Positions 1 to 11,290 of a stretch of DNA of 64,000 nucleotides are shown one piece after another. The notes below the pieces were generated by a model. It saw nothing but the letters and a program-made list of their open reading frames with translations. It was not told the origin of the DNA and made no database searches. How positions within the stretch are numbered: the first letter of the stretch is position 1; every line of letters begins with the position of its first letter. The DNA is from Liolophura sinensis (lineage: Eukaryota > Mollusca > Polyplacophora > Chitonida > Chitonidae). Where the stretch lies: contig NC_088296.1 in the NCBI RefSeq assembly GCF_032854445.1, positions 4,919,246-4,983,245 on the forward strand, read 5' to 3'. The position numbers were made by a program, and so were the translations under genes.

Positions 1-3000
1 TAAAATTCACTTATTCAGGTTATATTAATATACTAAAAAGTGTAAACAATTTCAAATATGGCAGTGTCAGAAACAGAGTTTACAGTAACGTCAACAACAG
101 TTCAGGGAACTCGTGTTACTCTCCTTCTAAACATGTTGAACTCTATCCAATACCCAGCATGCCTCTGGTTTTTGAATAATTATGATGTCACCCGAGGCAA
201 TTGGTTCTTGTCGTCGAAACAGAGCATATGGACTTTGACATTATGAGCTAGAAAAAAATGTTCTAACTGCAATGTCTTTGTAATTATAATAGTAGCATCC
301 AACACATCAATGTGCAGAGCTTGGATCGTTACGTGACACTTAAAGGTTATTTTGGCAGCGAGTATGACTGATTTTACAGGGCTGAATATAGGCGACTCTC
401 TAAAGGAAAAAGATTATAGTTTTGATCTGTTGTACAATAATTATGGGATATACACACGTGGCAAGTGTTAAATAAATTAATCCCGATCCTCTGTACAAAT
501 TCTCGTTTTTGCTTCAACGAGCTTACAGTGCTCATGTCGGTGCCTTTCTCAATGGACTACGCACACATTATTAAAGAAATATGAGCAATGTAGATGGAAA
601 CTGGATCAATGAAAACACGTTATCATGACATGATTACGTTAAAAACAGATACCGTAAACATCAATAGTAAATACATATAAAGTGAAAAGTGCAATCAGTA
701 ATCCTGTAGCTACTGCTTCCTCGACTAATAAACCGGAACGCCGTTATGTAAGTTCAAAGCTTATCCCTAAAGAATGAATGTACACATAGGAATAATACAC
801 AGGGGTTGTTGGAGTGGGTACTTTGGCGACAATTAGCCATCGACGGAGTTTAACGATCGTTGAAGACCACTAGTCTTCTGCCAATTGGTCCAACCTATCT
901 ATACGTAAGTTTGTCAGTGACTTGCCAAAGGTCAGTGGTTTTCCCCTGTTTTCGCCACCCATAAAACTGACCAGTATCGTATAAGCTTTGTTTCCCTATT
1001 TCTGAATAAGTCACAGTGTCTGCGAGGTTGTACGTTGCTAGGATTTAAGCATGTACATAAACAATGATGAAATTATGATATATACCGAAAGTAAATTTAC
1101 AAGAGGTTGGATTCACCATTTATGGGTGACCATTTGCCAACTATCGCATTGTCTCTGCTGCTGTAGTTTTGCTTTTAATGCTGCAGTCTTTTGTATAAAA
1201 AAAACAACACTCTAATAGATTCTTTATATTTCTCCTATTCCTCAGTCATTGAATAATGCAATAGTTTAACCTTGTAAATACCTGTATTGTTTACGCAGCA
1301 ATGCCTCACTCTACGTAGCTTTACATAAGTTTAATGCTTTACCGTGTGTATAATCTTTCACAGCGGGTACCACTTTGCAGTTTGCCACTTACCTGCTGAT
1401 GAAAAGCGTTACTTCCAAAAGTTTATAAACCTGTACAATCATGGACAAAGTGGATTTGTATCAATCAGCTCGAATAATGACTATGGCGCTGCTCCTTATA
1501 TAGGCACTATATTCGAACTATGCCATACTTTTTCATTCAGCCACAATAAACCTTTATTTCATCTGGTTATTGAGTCATCTCATTGCATCTGAAGGACAGT
1601 CACATATAATGGATCCATTTCCGCCGTCTGTAAAACAGACTGCCATCGTATAAGTGAAATACAGAACGTAATGACGTCATTCATCTTAAAATTCATGTTT
1701 AAAAAAACGTAGCAGCTGTTTCACGTCATTAACGTCAAAATATATGAACCATGCAGAGCCCGAAAGATTCAAGTGGCATGAAGAAGAAGTTTTGAGTAGG
1801 GCCAACCGTAAGCTACAAATTACGAAAACGTGTTAAAAAGAACAAACAAATGTAACACAATTATCAGCGTGTACTTTTTCTGATACCTTTCAGCTTCAGA
1901 TCAGAAACATTTGTAGTTCACCTTGAAGCAGTAATCAAATAAATAAACATGCAAATAAATGAATAACTCAAGCACGTTCAACCTGTGAATGTCAATGAGG
2001 CGGTTTGCACTTTGTTTATCAGGCCTGTGAATGCCTCAGTGAACGTTCTTTCTGACGCTGTTAGTCAGATGCTTGGTGTAACAACTGCAAACTGATATCA
2101 GAAATATCTGAAACAAACTGCGCTAATCGTCCTAAAATACCTGCGCTAAGCAAATCCTATCGATGCTAATGAATCAATCATGGCTATTTGGTCACGACGC
2201 AAGCTATAGCCTGCGTTTCACTGTCAAAGAATGGTTGACCCGGGCGTGGTATATCAATGGTCTAGGCTTACCAAGTCGATAGAGGCCATTTGAAGCCGTT
2301 TATGCGCTGTATCCCCTCTCCCCCCACCCTTTGCACCTGAAGTCCTGCCCACACACGCACTCACAGAACACCTCCGTGTACATGTGACAAATTATGCTCG
2401 CCTCTGACATATGATCAACAGCAGGTAAAAATTACCACGGCAACGCGACCGTGTCTCGCGCGTTACCTTGACAACGGCGATGAGGAGGCTGGTTGGTACT
2501 GCACGTGGTACCATGGTGACTGCTATTATCTGTAGGTGGGTTCCTCGTTGCGTTCCGCGCATGGCGTCAACAGATGTGATGTGGCCGCATTAAACGGATG
2601 TTGGTTGCAGTCACCGTAGAGGACTGAACAGAGAAATGAAGCAGGTGCAACAAAACACAATTCGTGTTAATCGATGGCAGACAAGAATGTGATCATGAGT
2701 GAGGAATAATACCCTGAGAGGTGACGATCAAAAGAACCTTTATTATAGTCGACCAGGTAAATCTGTGTGACATTGGACGACTGGATAGGATGGCGATGCG
2801 ACAGGGCGCGCCGGGGATCATTTGATGGTTATTCCACCTGTCTCTGTTTAGTTACCGACGATGACACTATCCTAACGGCTGGAGAGGGGTTATCTGGTGA
2901 ATGGTACCTGTAGAGTTGGGTTGCTACTACCTGCAGTAAGATGGCCAGGCGTCGGGATATATCACGTCCTTCAGGTCAGTGACGCACCATTTTACCTCCG

Positions 3001-3222
3001 TACAATGACAATGTATACACAATCTATATGTAAATATAATTAAAGACTTACAGCATAAAGAGTAAAACCAGAGCAGTGCCGACGGTGTGCTACTTGGCAT
3101 ATTTTCATTTACACTGTCAGATGTATTGTACACTGACCAAAACATTATTATTTCAAGAAGTGTCCATATATTTACGTAAGAGAGATACGTAATGTCACAT
3201 GTCAGAGAGATAATGTACACGA
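1..3222. other. No gene recognised
   Basis: Short open frames occur at 58-246 and 1344-1592, but neither shows a recognisable domain, coding bias or convincing splice context. The stretch 2280-2600 is richer in G+C than its surroundings and could hold promoter or untranslated sequence of the downstream + strand gene, but nothing proves this. A diverged copy of the dispersed 'CTGCTCTGGTTTTACTC' repeat lies reversed at about 3053-3110, and a weaker one at about 1128-1185. Confidence 0.5.
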
Positions 3223-3378
3223 TGGCTCAGTTGGTAGAGCGTCGACATCAGGAGCACGAGATTCAGGGTCAGCTCTGAGTCCGGTCACACCTAAGACTTT
3301 AGAAGTTGTAGGTTTCTCGCTTGGCGTTCAACATTAAGGGGAAGTGCAACGACTTACTTACTTACCTTCGGTAAGCCC
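3223..3378 (+). repeat. SINE family B, 5' part (tRNA-derived head)
   Basis: The sequence starts with a tRNA A-box-like GGCTCAGTTGGTAGAGCG. It continues through the block CACACCTAAGACTTT and GCTTGGCGTTCA, which recurs reversed at 6531-6890, 32671-33089 and 58035-58350. The copy stops near 3378, where a family A SINE tail follows, so it is 3'-truncated. It is a SINE remnant and not a functional tRNA: no cloverleaf closes and the B box is poor. Confidence 0.7.
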
Positions 3379-3423
3379 GAATATGTGATGCATTCAGGTA
3401 TATATATATTACGTGGAAACGTA

Positions 3424-3552
3424 CTTCAGCAACCTGCAAATTGTCGTGAGATTCCCTCGGACTCTGCCCGGTTTCCTCCCACCGTAATGCTGGGTACCGT
3501 CGTATAAGTGAAATATTCTTGAGTACGGCGTAAAACACCACCAAATAAATAG
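3424..3552 (+). repeat. SINE family A, 3' fragment
   Basis: This is the conserved 3' body of the commonest SINE in the window. It contains GCCCGGTTTCCTCCCACC, then CGTCGTATAAGTGAAATATT, CTTGAGTACGGCGTAAAACA and an A+T tail with AAATAAATAG. The tRNA-like head is missing, so it is 5'-truncated. Confidence 0.8.
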
Positions 3553-3701
3553 ACATATCCTGTAGATATGACGTATCCATATTGTTATGCGACATTTGTC
3601 TATCACACTGTTCCAGGTATTATGACCACTATTATTTCCAGACGGTATTCGTTTGTTCTGAGTATACTCCAGTATACTTATTATGTAATATACATGCAAA
3701 A

Positions 3702-3800
3702 CCTTTCGCTAGCCGAGCGCTTTGGTAACACCTGGCTGATCTCGTTTCATGATCCTTGCCAATGAGGTCGCGGGTTCGAATCCAGCCCCTACCCATTCAT
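3702..3800 (+). repeat. tRNA-like SINE head (other family)
   Basis: GCTAGCCGAGCGCTTTGG resembles an A box, and GGTTCGAATCC is a perfect pol III B box about 60 nt downstream. The motif CCAATGAGGTC just before the B box recurs in duplicate at 29383-29462. The arms do not fold into a convincing cloverleaf, so I read it as a tRNA-derived SINE head. Confidence 0.5.
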
Positions 3801-3965
3801 CCGCTTTGTAATATTTAGAGATTTGTTCGATTACAGGCCTTAGCATCTATTTTTGTGCTATTATTTCTGATGTTAGATTTGAATTTATGATCTAAATTTC
3901 AATTAAATCATCAACAATCTAAAACAACTCTTAAGAATAAAAAGTACCATGGAAAGTCACAATTT

Positions 3966-4146
3966 TCGCACAGTAAACTATTTTGAAATTTTCTCACAGT
4001 AAACTATTTTGAAGTTTTCTCACAGCAAACTATTTTGAAGTTTTCTCACAGTAAACTATTTTGAAGTTTTCTCACAGTAAACTATTTTGAAGTTTTCTCA
4101 CAGTAAACTATTTTGAAGTTTCTCTCACAGTAAATTATTTTGAAGT
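3966..4146 (+). repeat. 26-bp tandem repeat, about 7 units
   Basis: The unit CACAGTAAACTATTTTGAAG followed by TTTTCT repeats almost perfectly about seven times. The first and last units carry single changes. No coding potential was seen. Confidence 0.9.
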
Positions 4147-4313
4147 CAATATTAAGTTTACCTGAAGTCTAAGACAGTTTTGTGATCCTGGCGCCTGGCG
4201 AGTTGGTTTGATTTCATCTGGGCTCAGTGCAGTTTCCGCCACTAGTACATCTGACCGTGGTTGACACATAATCATAATAACCGTGACTAGACAAGGATTT
4301 CACATTTTGAGCT

Positions 4314-6200
4314 TTTGGGCTTCCATGACCGAGTGTTTAGCGTGATAGCATGACAACGATTGTGTAGGGTCCGCGATTTTGTAATAGTACATGTACTTTG
4401 CTGTGGGGCTCCATGGCCGAGTGTTTAGCATGATAACATGACAACGATTATGTAGGGCCCGCGATTTTGAATCAGTACATGTACCTTGCTGTGGGGCTCC
4501 ATGGCCGAGTGTTTAGCGTGATAACATGACAACGATTGTGTAGGGCCCGCGATTTTGTATCAGTAAATGTACCTTGCTGTGGGCCTCCATGGCCGAGTGT
4601 TTAGCGTGATAACATGACAACGATTGTGTAGGGTCCGCGAATTTGTATCAGTACATGTACCTTGCTGTGGGCCGTCATGGTCGAGTGTTTAGCGTGATAA
4701 CATGACACCGATTGTGTAGGATCCGCAATATTGTATCAGTAAATGTACCTTTCTGTGGGGCTCCATGGCCAAGTGTTTAGCGTGATAACATGACAGTGAT
4801 TGTGTAGGATCCGCAATATTGTATCAGTAAATGTACCTTTCTGTGGGGCTCCATGACCGAGTATTTAGCGTGATAACATGACAGTGATTGTGTAGGGTCC
4901 GCGATTTTGTATCAGAACACGTACCTTACTGTGTGGGCTCCATGGCCGAGTGTTTAGCGTGGTAACATGACAACGATTGTGTAGGGTCCGCGATTTTGAA
5001 TCAGTACATGTACCTTGTTGTGGGCCGCCATGGCCGAGTGTTTAGCATGATAACATGACAACGATTGTGTAGGGTCCGCGATTTTGTATCAGAACACGTA
5101 CCTTACTGTGTGGGCTCCATGGCCGAGTGTTTAGCGTGGTAACATGACAATGATTGTGTAGGGCCCCACGATTTTGTATCAGTAAATGTACCTTGCTGTG
5201 GGGCTCCATGGCCGAGTGTTTAGCGTGAATATAACAATAATTCTGTAGGGTACGCGATTTTGTATCAGTAAATGTACCTTGCTGTGGGGCTCCATGGCCG
5301 AGTGTTTAGCGTGATAAAACGACAATGATTGTGTAGGGTCCGCGATTTTGTATCAGAACATGTACTTTGCTGTGGGGCTCCATGGCCGAGTGTTTAACGT
5401 GATAAAACGACAATGATTGTGTAGGGTCCGCGATTTTGTATCAGAACATGTACTTTGCTGTGGGCCTCCATGGCCGAGTGTTTAACGTGATAACATGACA
5501 ATGATTGTGTAGGGCCCGCGATTTTGTATCAGAACATGTACCTTGCTGTGGGGCTCCATGGCCGAGTGTTTAGCGTGATAACATGACAACGATTGTGTAG
5601 GGTCCGCGATTTTGTATCAGAACATGTACCTTGCTGTGGGCCGCCATGGTCGAGTGTTTAGCGTGATAATAAGACAACGATGGTGTAGGGCCCGCGATTT
5701 TGTGTCAGTACATGTACCTTACTGTGGTGCTCCATGACCGAGTGTTTAGCGTGATAACATGACAACGATTATGTACATTTTGCAATTTTGTATCAGTACA
5801 TGTACCTTGCTGTGGGCCTCCATGGCCGAGTGTTTAACGTGATAACATGACAACAATTGTGTAGGGCCCGCGATTTTGTATCAGTAAATGTACCTTGCTG
5901 TGGGGCTCCATGACCGAGTGTTTAGCGTGATCACATGACAACGATTGTGTAGGGTCCGCGATTTTGTATCAGAACATGTACTTTGCTGTGGGCCGCCATG
6001 GCCAAATGTTTAGCATGATAACATGACAACGATTGTGTAGGGTCGCAATTTTGTATCAGAACATGTATCTTGCTGTGGGCCTCCATGGCCGAGTGTTAAG
6101 CGTGAGAACATGACAACAATTGTGCAGGGTCCGCGATTTTGTATCAGTACATGTACCTTGTTGTGGGACTCCATGGCCGAGTGTTTAGCTTGATAACGCA
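4314..6200 (+). repeat. 88-bp satellite, about 21 units, with tRNA-like A box
   Basis: The unit starts GGGCTCCATGGCCGAGTG, runs through GATAACATGACAACGATTG and GTAGGGTCCGCGATTTTG, and ends in CAGTACATGTACCTTGCTG. Unit starts at 4411, 4499 and 4587 give an 88-bp period. TGGCCGAGTG matches a pol III A box, and the right end runs directly into a family A SINE body (6198-6412). Units differ by scattered substitutions and small indels. Confidence 0.9.
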
Positions 6201-6412
6201 GCACATTGACTCAGGAACCTCTCACAAATACGGTTGCTGTCATTTCAAATTAAACTAATGCTGGCTGCCTCTCCGATCTGACGTGAGAAGATCCGTAGCA
6301 ACCTGCGGATGGTTGTAAATTACTTTCTTCTTCTAATATGCTGGCTGTCGTTGTATAAGTGAAATATTCGTGCGTACGATGTAAGACCAATGAAATAAAT
6401 AAATAAATAGAT
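6198..6412 (+). repeat. SINE family A, diverged, fused to the satellite
   Basis: The last satellite unit passes into ACGCAGCACATTGACTCAGG and AACCTCTCAC, which match the tRNA-related head of full-length family A copies such as 54238-54501. The usual 3' body (GTATAAGTGAAATATTCGTG) and an AAATAAATAAATAG tail follow. The element is diverged and lacks a separate head of its own. Confidence 0.7.
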
Positions 6413-6530
6413 AAAGAATAAAATATTAAGTATATCTCAAAAACGATTTTTATTAGCAGAATATTTTTATTTCTCTTAAAATCCTTAAAATAATAAATGT
6501 GTAGGTTTGTCTGATATAACTGTTTTATGA

Positions 6531-6890
6531 GTGAGTGAGTGAGTGCTTGGGGTTTAACGTCGTACTCAACAATTTTTCAGTCATATGACGACGAAGGAAT
6601 CCTTAGAGTGCACGTAACGTGCCTCCTTGTTGCAGGACGGATTTCCACCGCTCTTTTATTTAGTGCTGCTTCACTGAGACGACTTACCGAAGGCAAGTAA
6701 GCCGCCCCGCCCGAACCATTATACTGATACGGGTCAACCAGTCGTTGCACTATCCCCTTCATGCTGAACGCCAAGCGAGGAAGTTACAACTTCCTCTTTT
6801 AAAGTCTTAGGTGTGACTCGATCAAGGACTGATCCTGGATCTACCGGTCCCGAAGCGGACGCTCTACCAACTGTGCTATCCGGGCCGGTC
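6531..6890 (-). repeat. SINE family B, full length, with target-site duplication
   Basis: The tRNA-like head is at the right end (reversed CTCTACCAACTGTGCTATCC) and a (CACT)n-type tail is at the left end (GTGAGTGAGTGAGTG on the + strand). A perfect 14-bp duplication, TAACTGTTTTATGA, flanks it at 6517-6530 and 6891-6904. Those boundaries define the insertion exactly. Sequence resembling the empty site is present near 9164. Confidence 0.9.
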
Positions 6891-8931
6891 TAACTGTTTT
6901 ATGAAGTGCACAAACGTTTGTAGGTTTGTCAGTTTTAATTCCTTAGGAAGTGTGAAAGCGTTCATAGGTTTGTCTGCTTTATCTGCGTGATACGTGATAA
7001 ACGTACATAGGAGCTAGATGGAGATTTTTAAGCTGGGTAATACTTTCTCAAAACCAATGCAACTTCTTTATCTTGTATTCAACACCGACAAGCCATTTTA
7101 TAATATTATTACTTCCTGATTTAGAATGGTAGCCGGATAATGGTCCGATCGATCTAGCCATTATAATGATATCGATTAAGCTGATTCATTATGCAACGAG
7201 AATCTTGTGAAACGCACCTCGATAAACAGCGCAACACAGAAAGGCCCCCGACTTCCCAAGAACGGGGTAACACACATTGTAATATAGACAGTCGTCAATG
7301 TATACCGACCACTTATCTCCCCCAATGTTCCGTCGCTAAAGAATACTATCACATAGATTTTAATTGTGAAGACCACATGTGAAATCCGCAACGCATTCTG
7401 GCGTATGTTCAGAGGTTTAGCGAGAGTAAACTGAGGAATGGTGCGCGCTTCTTCAGCTTTACAGGTGCATGGCTGCGAAAAACAGTTGACAATTTGACTG
7501 ATAGGCGAAGAAGGTCTTGGAAGTTTCGTATGAAACAGAAGCCAATTCCACTTAAGAACATCTTAAAACTTGATTTCAATACATATTGGTGATCTTTCGT
7601 GTTAATATTGAAAGTGTTTTTGTCAAGACAAAAGTGTACCCCAGTTTGAATTCTTGGACCTTAAAATATGCAAAATATCAAAAATATTAAATTTGATTTC
7701 GAATGTCCCCTTTGTGAAATCGGTGCCAAGCAGTAATACAACCAAGTTATTAGACGCCCCTGTTGTCATATTACTCTAACTTTTTACAGAGATTGAACGA
7801 GTTTGTGAAACGGCTTTATCAGCATGTACTTATTTAAATTAGTTTAGTTTTATGATTTATACCCATCCAACTTCCATTGTTAAGAGCATTCAGTTGATGA
7901 ACATATCTGTCATATGTTATCTATGTATCGATCATATTTTCCTGCGATGAGCATTATAGTTCATATTGAATAATATGATATCTATGTACTAATTATGATT
8001 TCATGTGATAATTTCTACCTGCGTGCGCAGTCACAAATGCACACAAAGGCACTACTTTATCAGCAGTAAGATTTCAAGATATACATATATATCTATATAT
8101 ATGTGTTATTTCCGCCAGCAGATGTCCTTGTCCTATTTTGATTGTGTAAATATGACATAGCCCCGGGGGATGGGTGTGGGGTAGGTGACTCGGTCTATCG
8201 AGATGGTGGTAATCTCAACAAAATAATTTTACCCCTTATGTACATCAGATGAAGCTATAATGTGTGCTAATTAGGGCTGATGCCCCTAGCCCGGGAAACG
8301 TGAGCACGTGGTGTGTGGGTAAAATATGGGCTGTATATACCGGATCGATTAAATCTGTTCAGTGCTGGAAGGCAATTAGAAGTGATTCCAGAACTAATTA
8401 CAAATTGGGACTGGGGAGTAAATCCGATGTGTGCCTCCTCTACAAGCGTTTTATACTGGCTTAATATTTGATGAGGTAAAATGAGCAAAGTCGTCGTTTT
8501 GATGGAGCTCGTTGTGGCGTGGTGTCAAACAAACTGCACGATAGATTTGTAACTCATGCCAGTTGGCTTGTCGCGCCCGATATCCTGACCGACGTTGTGT
8601 CATTTCTATAATTGTATTTTTTAGCGTTTATTGTACCAATCAGATGAATGAATACATGAGATAATACATATACATAAAATGTTTTTTTCATTTATTTAAT
8701 TGATGTTTTACGCGGTTCTCAAAAATATTTCACTTATAATACGGCGGCCAGCACTATACTGGGAGAAAACCGTTCACATCGATAGACAGTGCCCGGGGAT
8801 AGCCCACGGGATCCGCATATTGGTGACAGATCTTCAAACGTTACGGCCGGGATGGGGGGGGGGGGGGGGGGGGGGCGGGGCACGGATATATATACACACT
8901 ATGTCTACTCCATTGATACCTGGACGTGAAT
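6891..8931. repeat. Duplicated segment, copy 1
   Basis: This stretch is nearly identical to 9345-11290, differing by point changes, one-base indels and an extra stretch of about 55 bp near 8520-8575 that copy 2 lacks. No gene is evident; the open frames at 7176-7391 and 8264-8488 are broken by indels in the other copy. It ends at a poly-G tract, the first bases of the 52-bp satellite, and the assembly gap. Confidence 0.9.
8688..8850 (-). repeat. SINE family A fragment (copy 1)
   Basis: The reversed 3' body reads TTGATGTTTTACGCGGTTCT then AATATTTCACTTATAATACG and CCCGGGGATAGCCCACGGGA. It is old and diverged, and it is carried in both copies of the local duplication, so it predates that duplication. 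Confidence 0.75.
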
Positions 8932-9131
8932 NNNNNNNNNNNNNNNNNNNNNNNNNNNNNNNNNNNNNNNNNNNNNNNNNNNNNNNNNNNNNNNNNNNNN
9001 NNNNNNNNNNNNNNNNNNNNNNNNNNNNNNNNNNNNNNNNNNNNNNNNNNNNNNNNNNNNNNNNNNNNNNNNNNNNNNNNNNNNNNNNNNNNNNNNNNNN
9101 NNNNNNNNNNNNNNNNNNNNNNNNNNNNNNN
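8932..9131. other. Assembly gap of exactly 200 N
   Basis: Exactly 200 undetermined bases interrupt the sequence just after it enters the 52-bp satellite. The round number suggests an arbitrary scaffold gap rather than a measured distance. Open frames drawn across it are meaningless. Confidence 0.98.
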
Positions 9132-9430
9132 TGAAGTGTGCAAACGTTTGTAGGTTTGTCTGATATTACTGTTTTATGAAGTGCACAAATGTTTATAGGT
9201 TTCCCTTCTATATCTGCTTGACAAGTGTGCAAACTTGCGTAGGTTTGTCTGCTTTAATTGTTTCGTGAAGCGCGCAAACTTTCGTATTTTTTCCTGGTTT
9301 AACTGCTTGGGAAGTGTGCAAAATTGCGTAGGCTTGTCTTCTTCAACTGTTTTATGAAGTGCGCAAACGTTTGTAGGTTTGTCAGTTTTAATTCCTTAGG
9401 AAGTGTGAAAGCGTTCATAGGTTTGTCTGC
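9132..9430 (+). repeat. ~45-bp tandem repeat, about 7 units
   Basis: The motif GTGCAAACGTTTGTAGG TTTGTCTG, with CTGTTTTATGAA between copies, recurs roughly every 43-46 bp and is diverged. Two or three units also precede copy 1 of the duplication (6490-6985), where a SINE interrupts them. Confidence 0.75.
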
Positions 9431-11290
9431 TTTATCTGCGTGATACGTGATAAACGTACATAGGAGCTAGATGGAGATTTTTAAGCTGGGTAATACTTTC
9501 TCAAAACCAATGCAACTTCTTTATCTTGTATCAGCACCGACAAGCCATTTTATAATATTATTACTTCCTGATTTAGAATGGTAGCCGGATAATGGTCGAT
9601 CGATCTACCATTATAATGATATCGATTTAAGCTGATTCATTATGCAACGAGGAATCTTGTGAAACGCACCTCGATAACAGCGCAACACAGAAAGGCCCCC
9701 GACTTCCCAAGAACGGGGTAAACACATTGTAATATAGACAGTCGTCAATGTATACCGACCACTTATCTCCCCCAATGTTCCGTCGCTAAAGAATACTATC
9801 ACATAGATTTTAATTGTGAAGACCACATGTGAAATCCGCAACGCATTCTGGCGTATGTTCAGAGGGTTTAGCGAGAGTAAATTGAGGAATGGTGCGCGCT
9901 TCTTCATCTTTACAGGTGCATGGCTGCGAAAAACAGTTGACAATTTGACTGATGGCGAAGAAGGTCTTGGAAGTTTCGTATGAAACAGAGGCCAATTCCA
10001 CTTAAGAACATCTTAAAACTTGATTTCAATACATATTGGTGATCTTTCGTGTTAATATTGAAAGTGTTTTTGTCAAGACAAAAGTGTACCCCAGTCTGAA
10101 TTTCTTGGACCTTGAAATATGCAAAATATCAAAAATATTAAATTTTGATTTCGAATGTCCCTTTGTGAAATCATTGCCAAGCAGTAATACAACCAAGTTA
10201 TTAGACGCCAGTGTTGTCATATTAGTCTAACTCTTTACAGAGATTGAACAGTTTGTGAAACGGCTTTATCAGCATGTACTTATTTAAATTAGGTTTAGTT
10301 TTATGATTTATACCCATCCAACTTCCATTGTTAAGAGCATTCAGTTGATGAACATATCTGTCATATGTTATCTATGTATCGTTCATATTTTCCTGCGATG
10401 AGCATTATAGTTCATATTGAATAATATGATATCTATGTACTAATTATGATTTCATGTGATAATTTCTACCTGCATGCGCAGTCACAAATGCACACAAAGG
10501 CACTACTTTATCAGCAGTAAGATTTTAAGATATACATATATATCTATATATATGTTTATTTCCGCCAGCAGATGTCCTTGTCCTATTTTGATTGTGTAAA
10601 TATGACATAGCCCCGGGGGATGGGTGTGGGGTAGGTGACTCGGTCTATCGAGATGGTGGTAATCTCAACAAAATAATTTTACCCCTTATGTACATCAGAT
10701 GAAGCTATAATGTGTGCTAATTAGGGCTGATGCCCTAGCCCGGGAAACGTGAGCACGTGGTGTCTGGGCAAAATATGGGCTGTATATACCGGATCGATTA
10801 AATCTGTTCAGTGCTGGAAGGCAATTAGAAGTGATTCCAGAACTAATTACAAATTGGGACTGGGGAGTAAATCCGATGTGTGCCTCCTCTACAAGCGTTT
10901 TATACTGCTTAATATTTGATGAGGTAAAATGAGCAAAGTCGTCGTTTTGATGGAGCTCGTTGTGGCGCCCGATATCCTGACCGACGTTGTGTCATTTCTA
11001 TAATTGTATTTTTTAGCGTTTATTGTACCAATCAGATGAATGAATACATGAGATAATTACATATATATAAAATGTTTTTTTCATTTATTTAATTGATGTT
11101 TTACGCGGTTCTCAAAAATATTTCACTTATAATACGGCGGCCAGCACTATACTGGGAGAAAACCGTTCACTCGATGGACAGTGCCCGGGGATAGCCCACG
11201 GGATCCCGCATGTTGCTGAAAGATCCTCAAACGTTACGGCCGGGGGGGGGGGGGGTCACGGATATATATACACACTATGTCTACTCCATT
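9345..11290. repeat. Duplicated segment, copy 2
   Basis: This is the second copy of 6891-8931 in direct orientation. It starts with AACTGTTTTATGAAGTG and ends at the poly-G tract and the first satellite unit. It lacks about 55 bp found in copy 1 near 8520-8575. Open frames differ between the copies, which argues against coding. Confidence 0.9.
11085..11250 (-). repeat. SINE family A fragment (copy 2)
   Basis: This is the same old reversed SINE fragment as at 8688-8850, in the second copy of the duplication. Confidence 0.75.

Noticed and set aside
3223-3300. Possible tRNA gene (GGCTCAGTTGGTAGAGCG)
   Set aside because: It is the head of a SINE family seen elsewhere in the window; no complete cloverleaf or matching acceptor stem was found.
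4314-6200. Cluster of tRNA-Leu or tRNA-Ser genes suggested by repeated TGGCCGAGTG
   Set aside because: Only the A-box part is present; no B box or acceptor stem occurs in the 88-bp unit.
3966-6200. CRISPR-like direct repeats
   Set aside because: The units are contiguous satellites without unique spacers, in a eukaryotic genome.
8700-9232. Open frames running through the N gap
   Set aside because: Most of their residues are unknown bases, so they are not evidence of coding.
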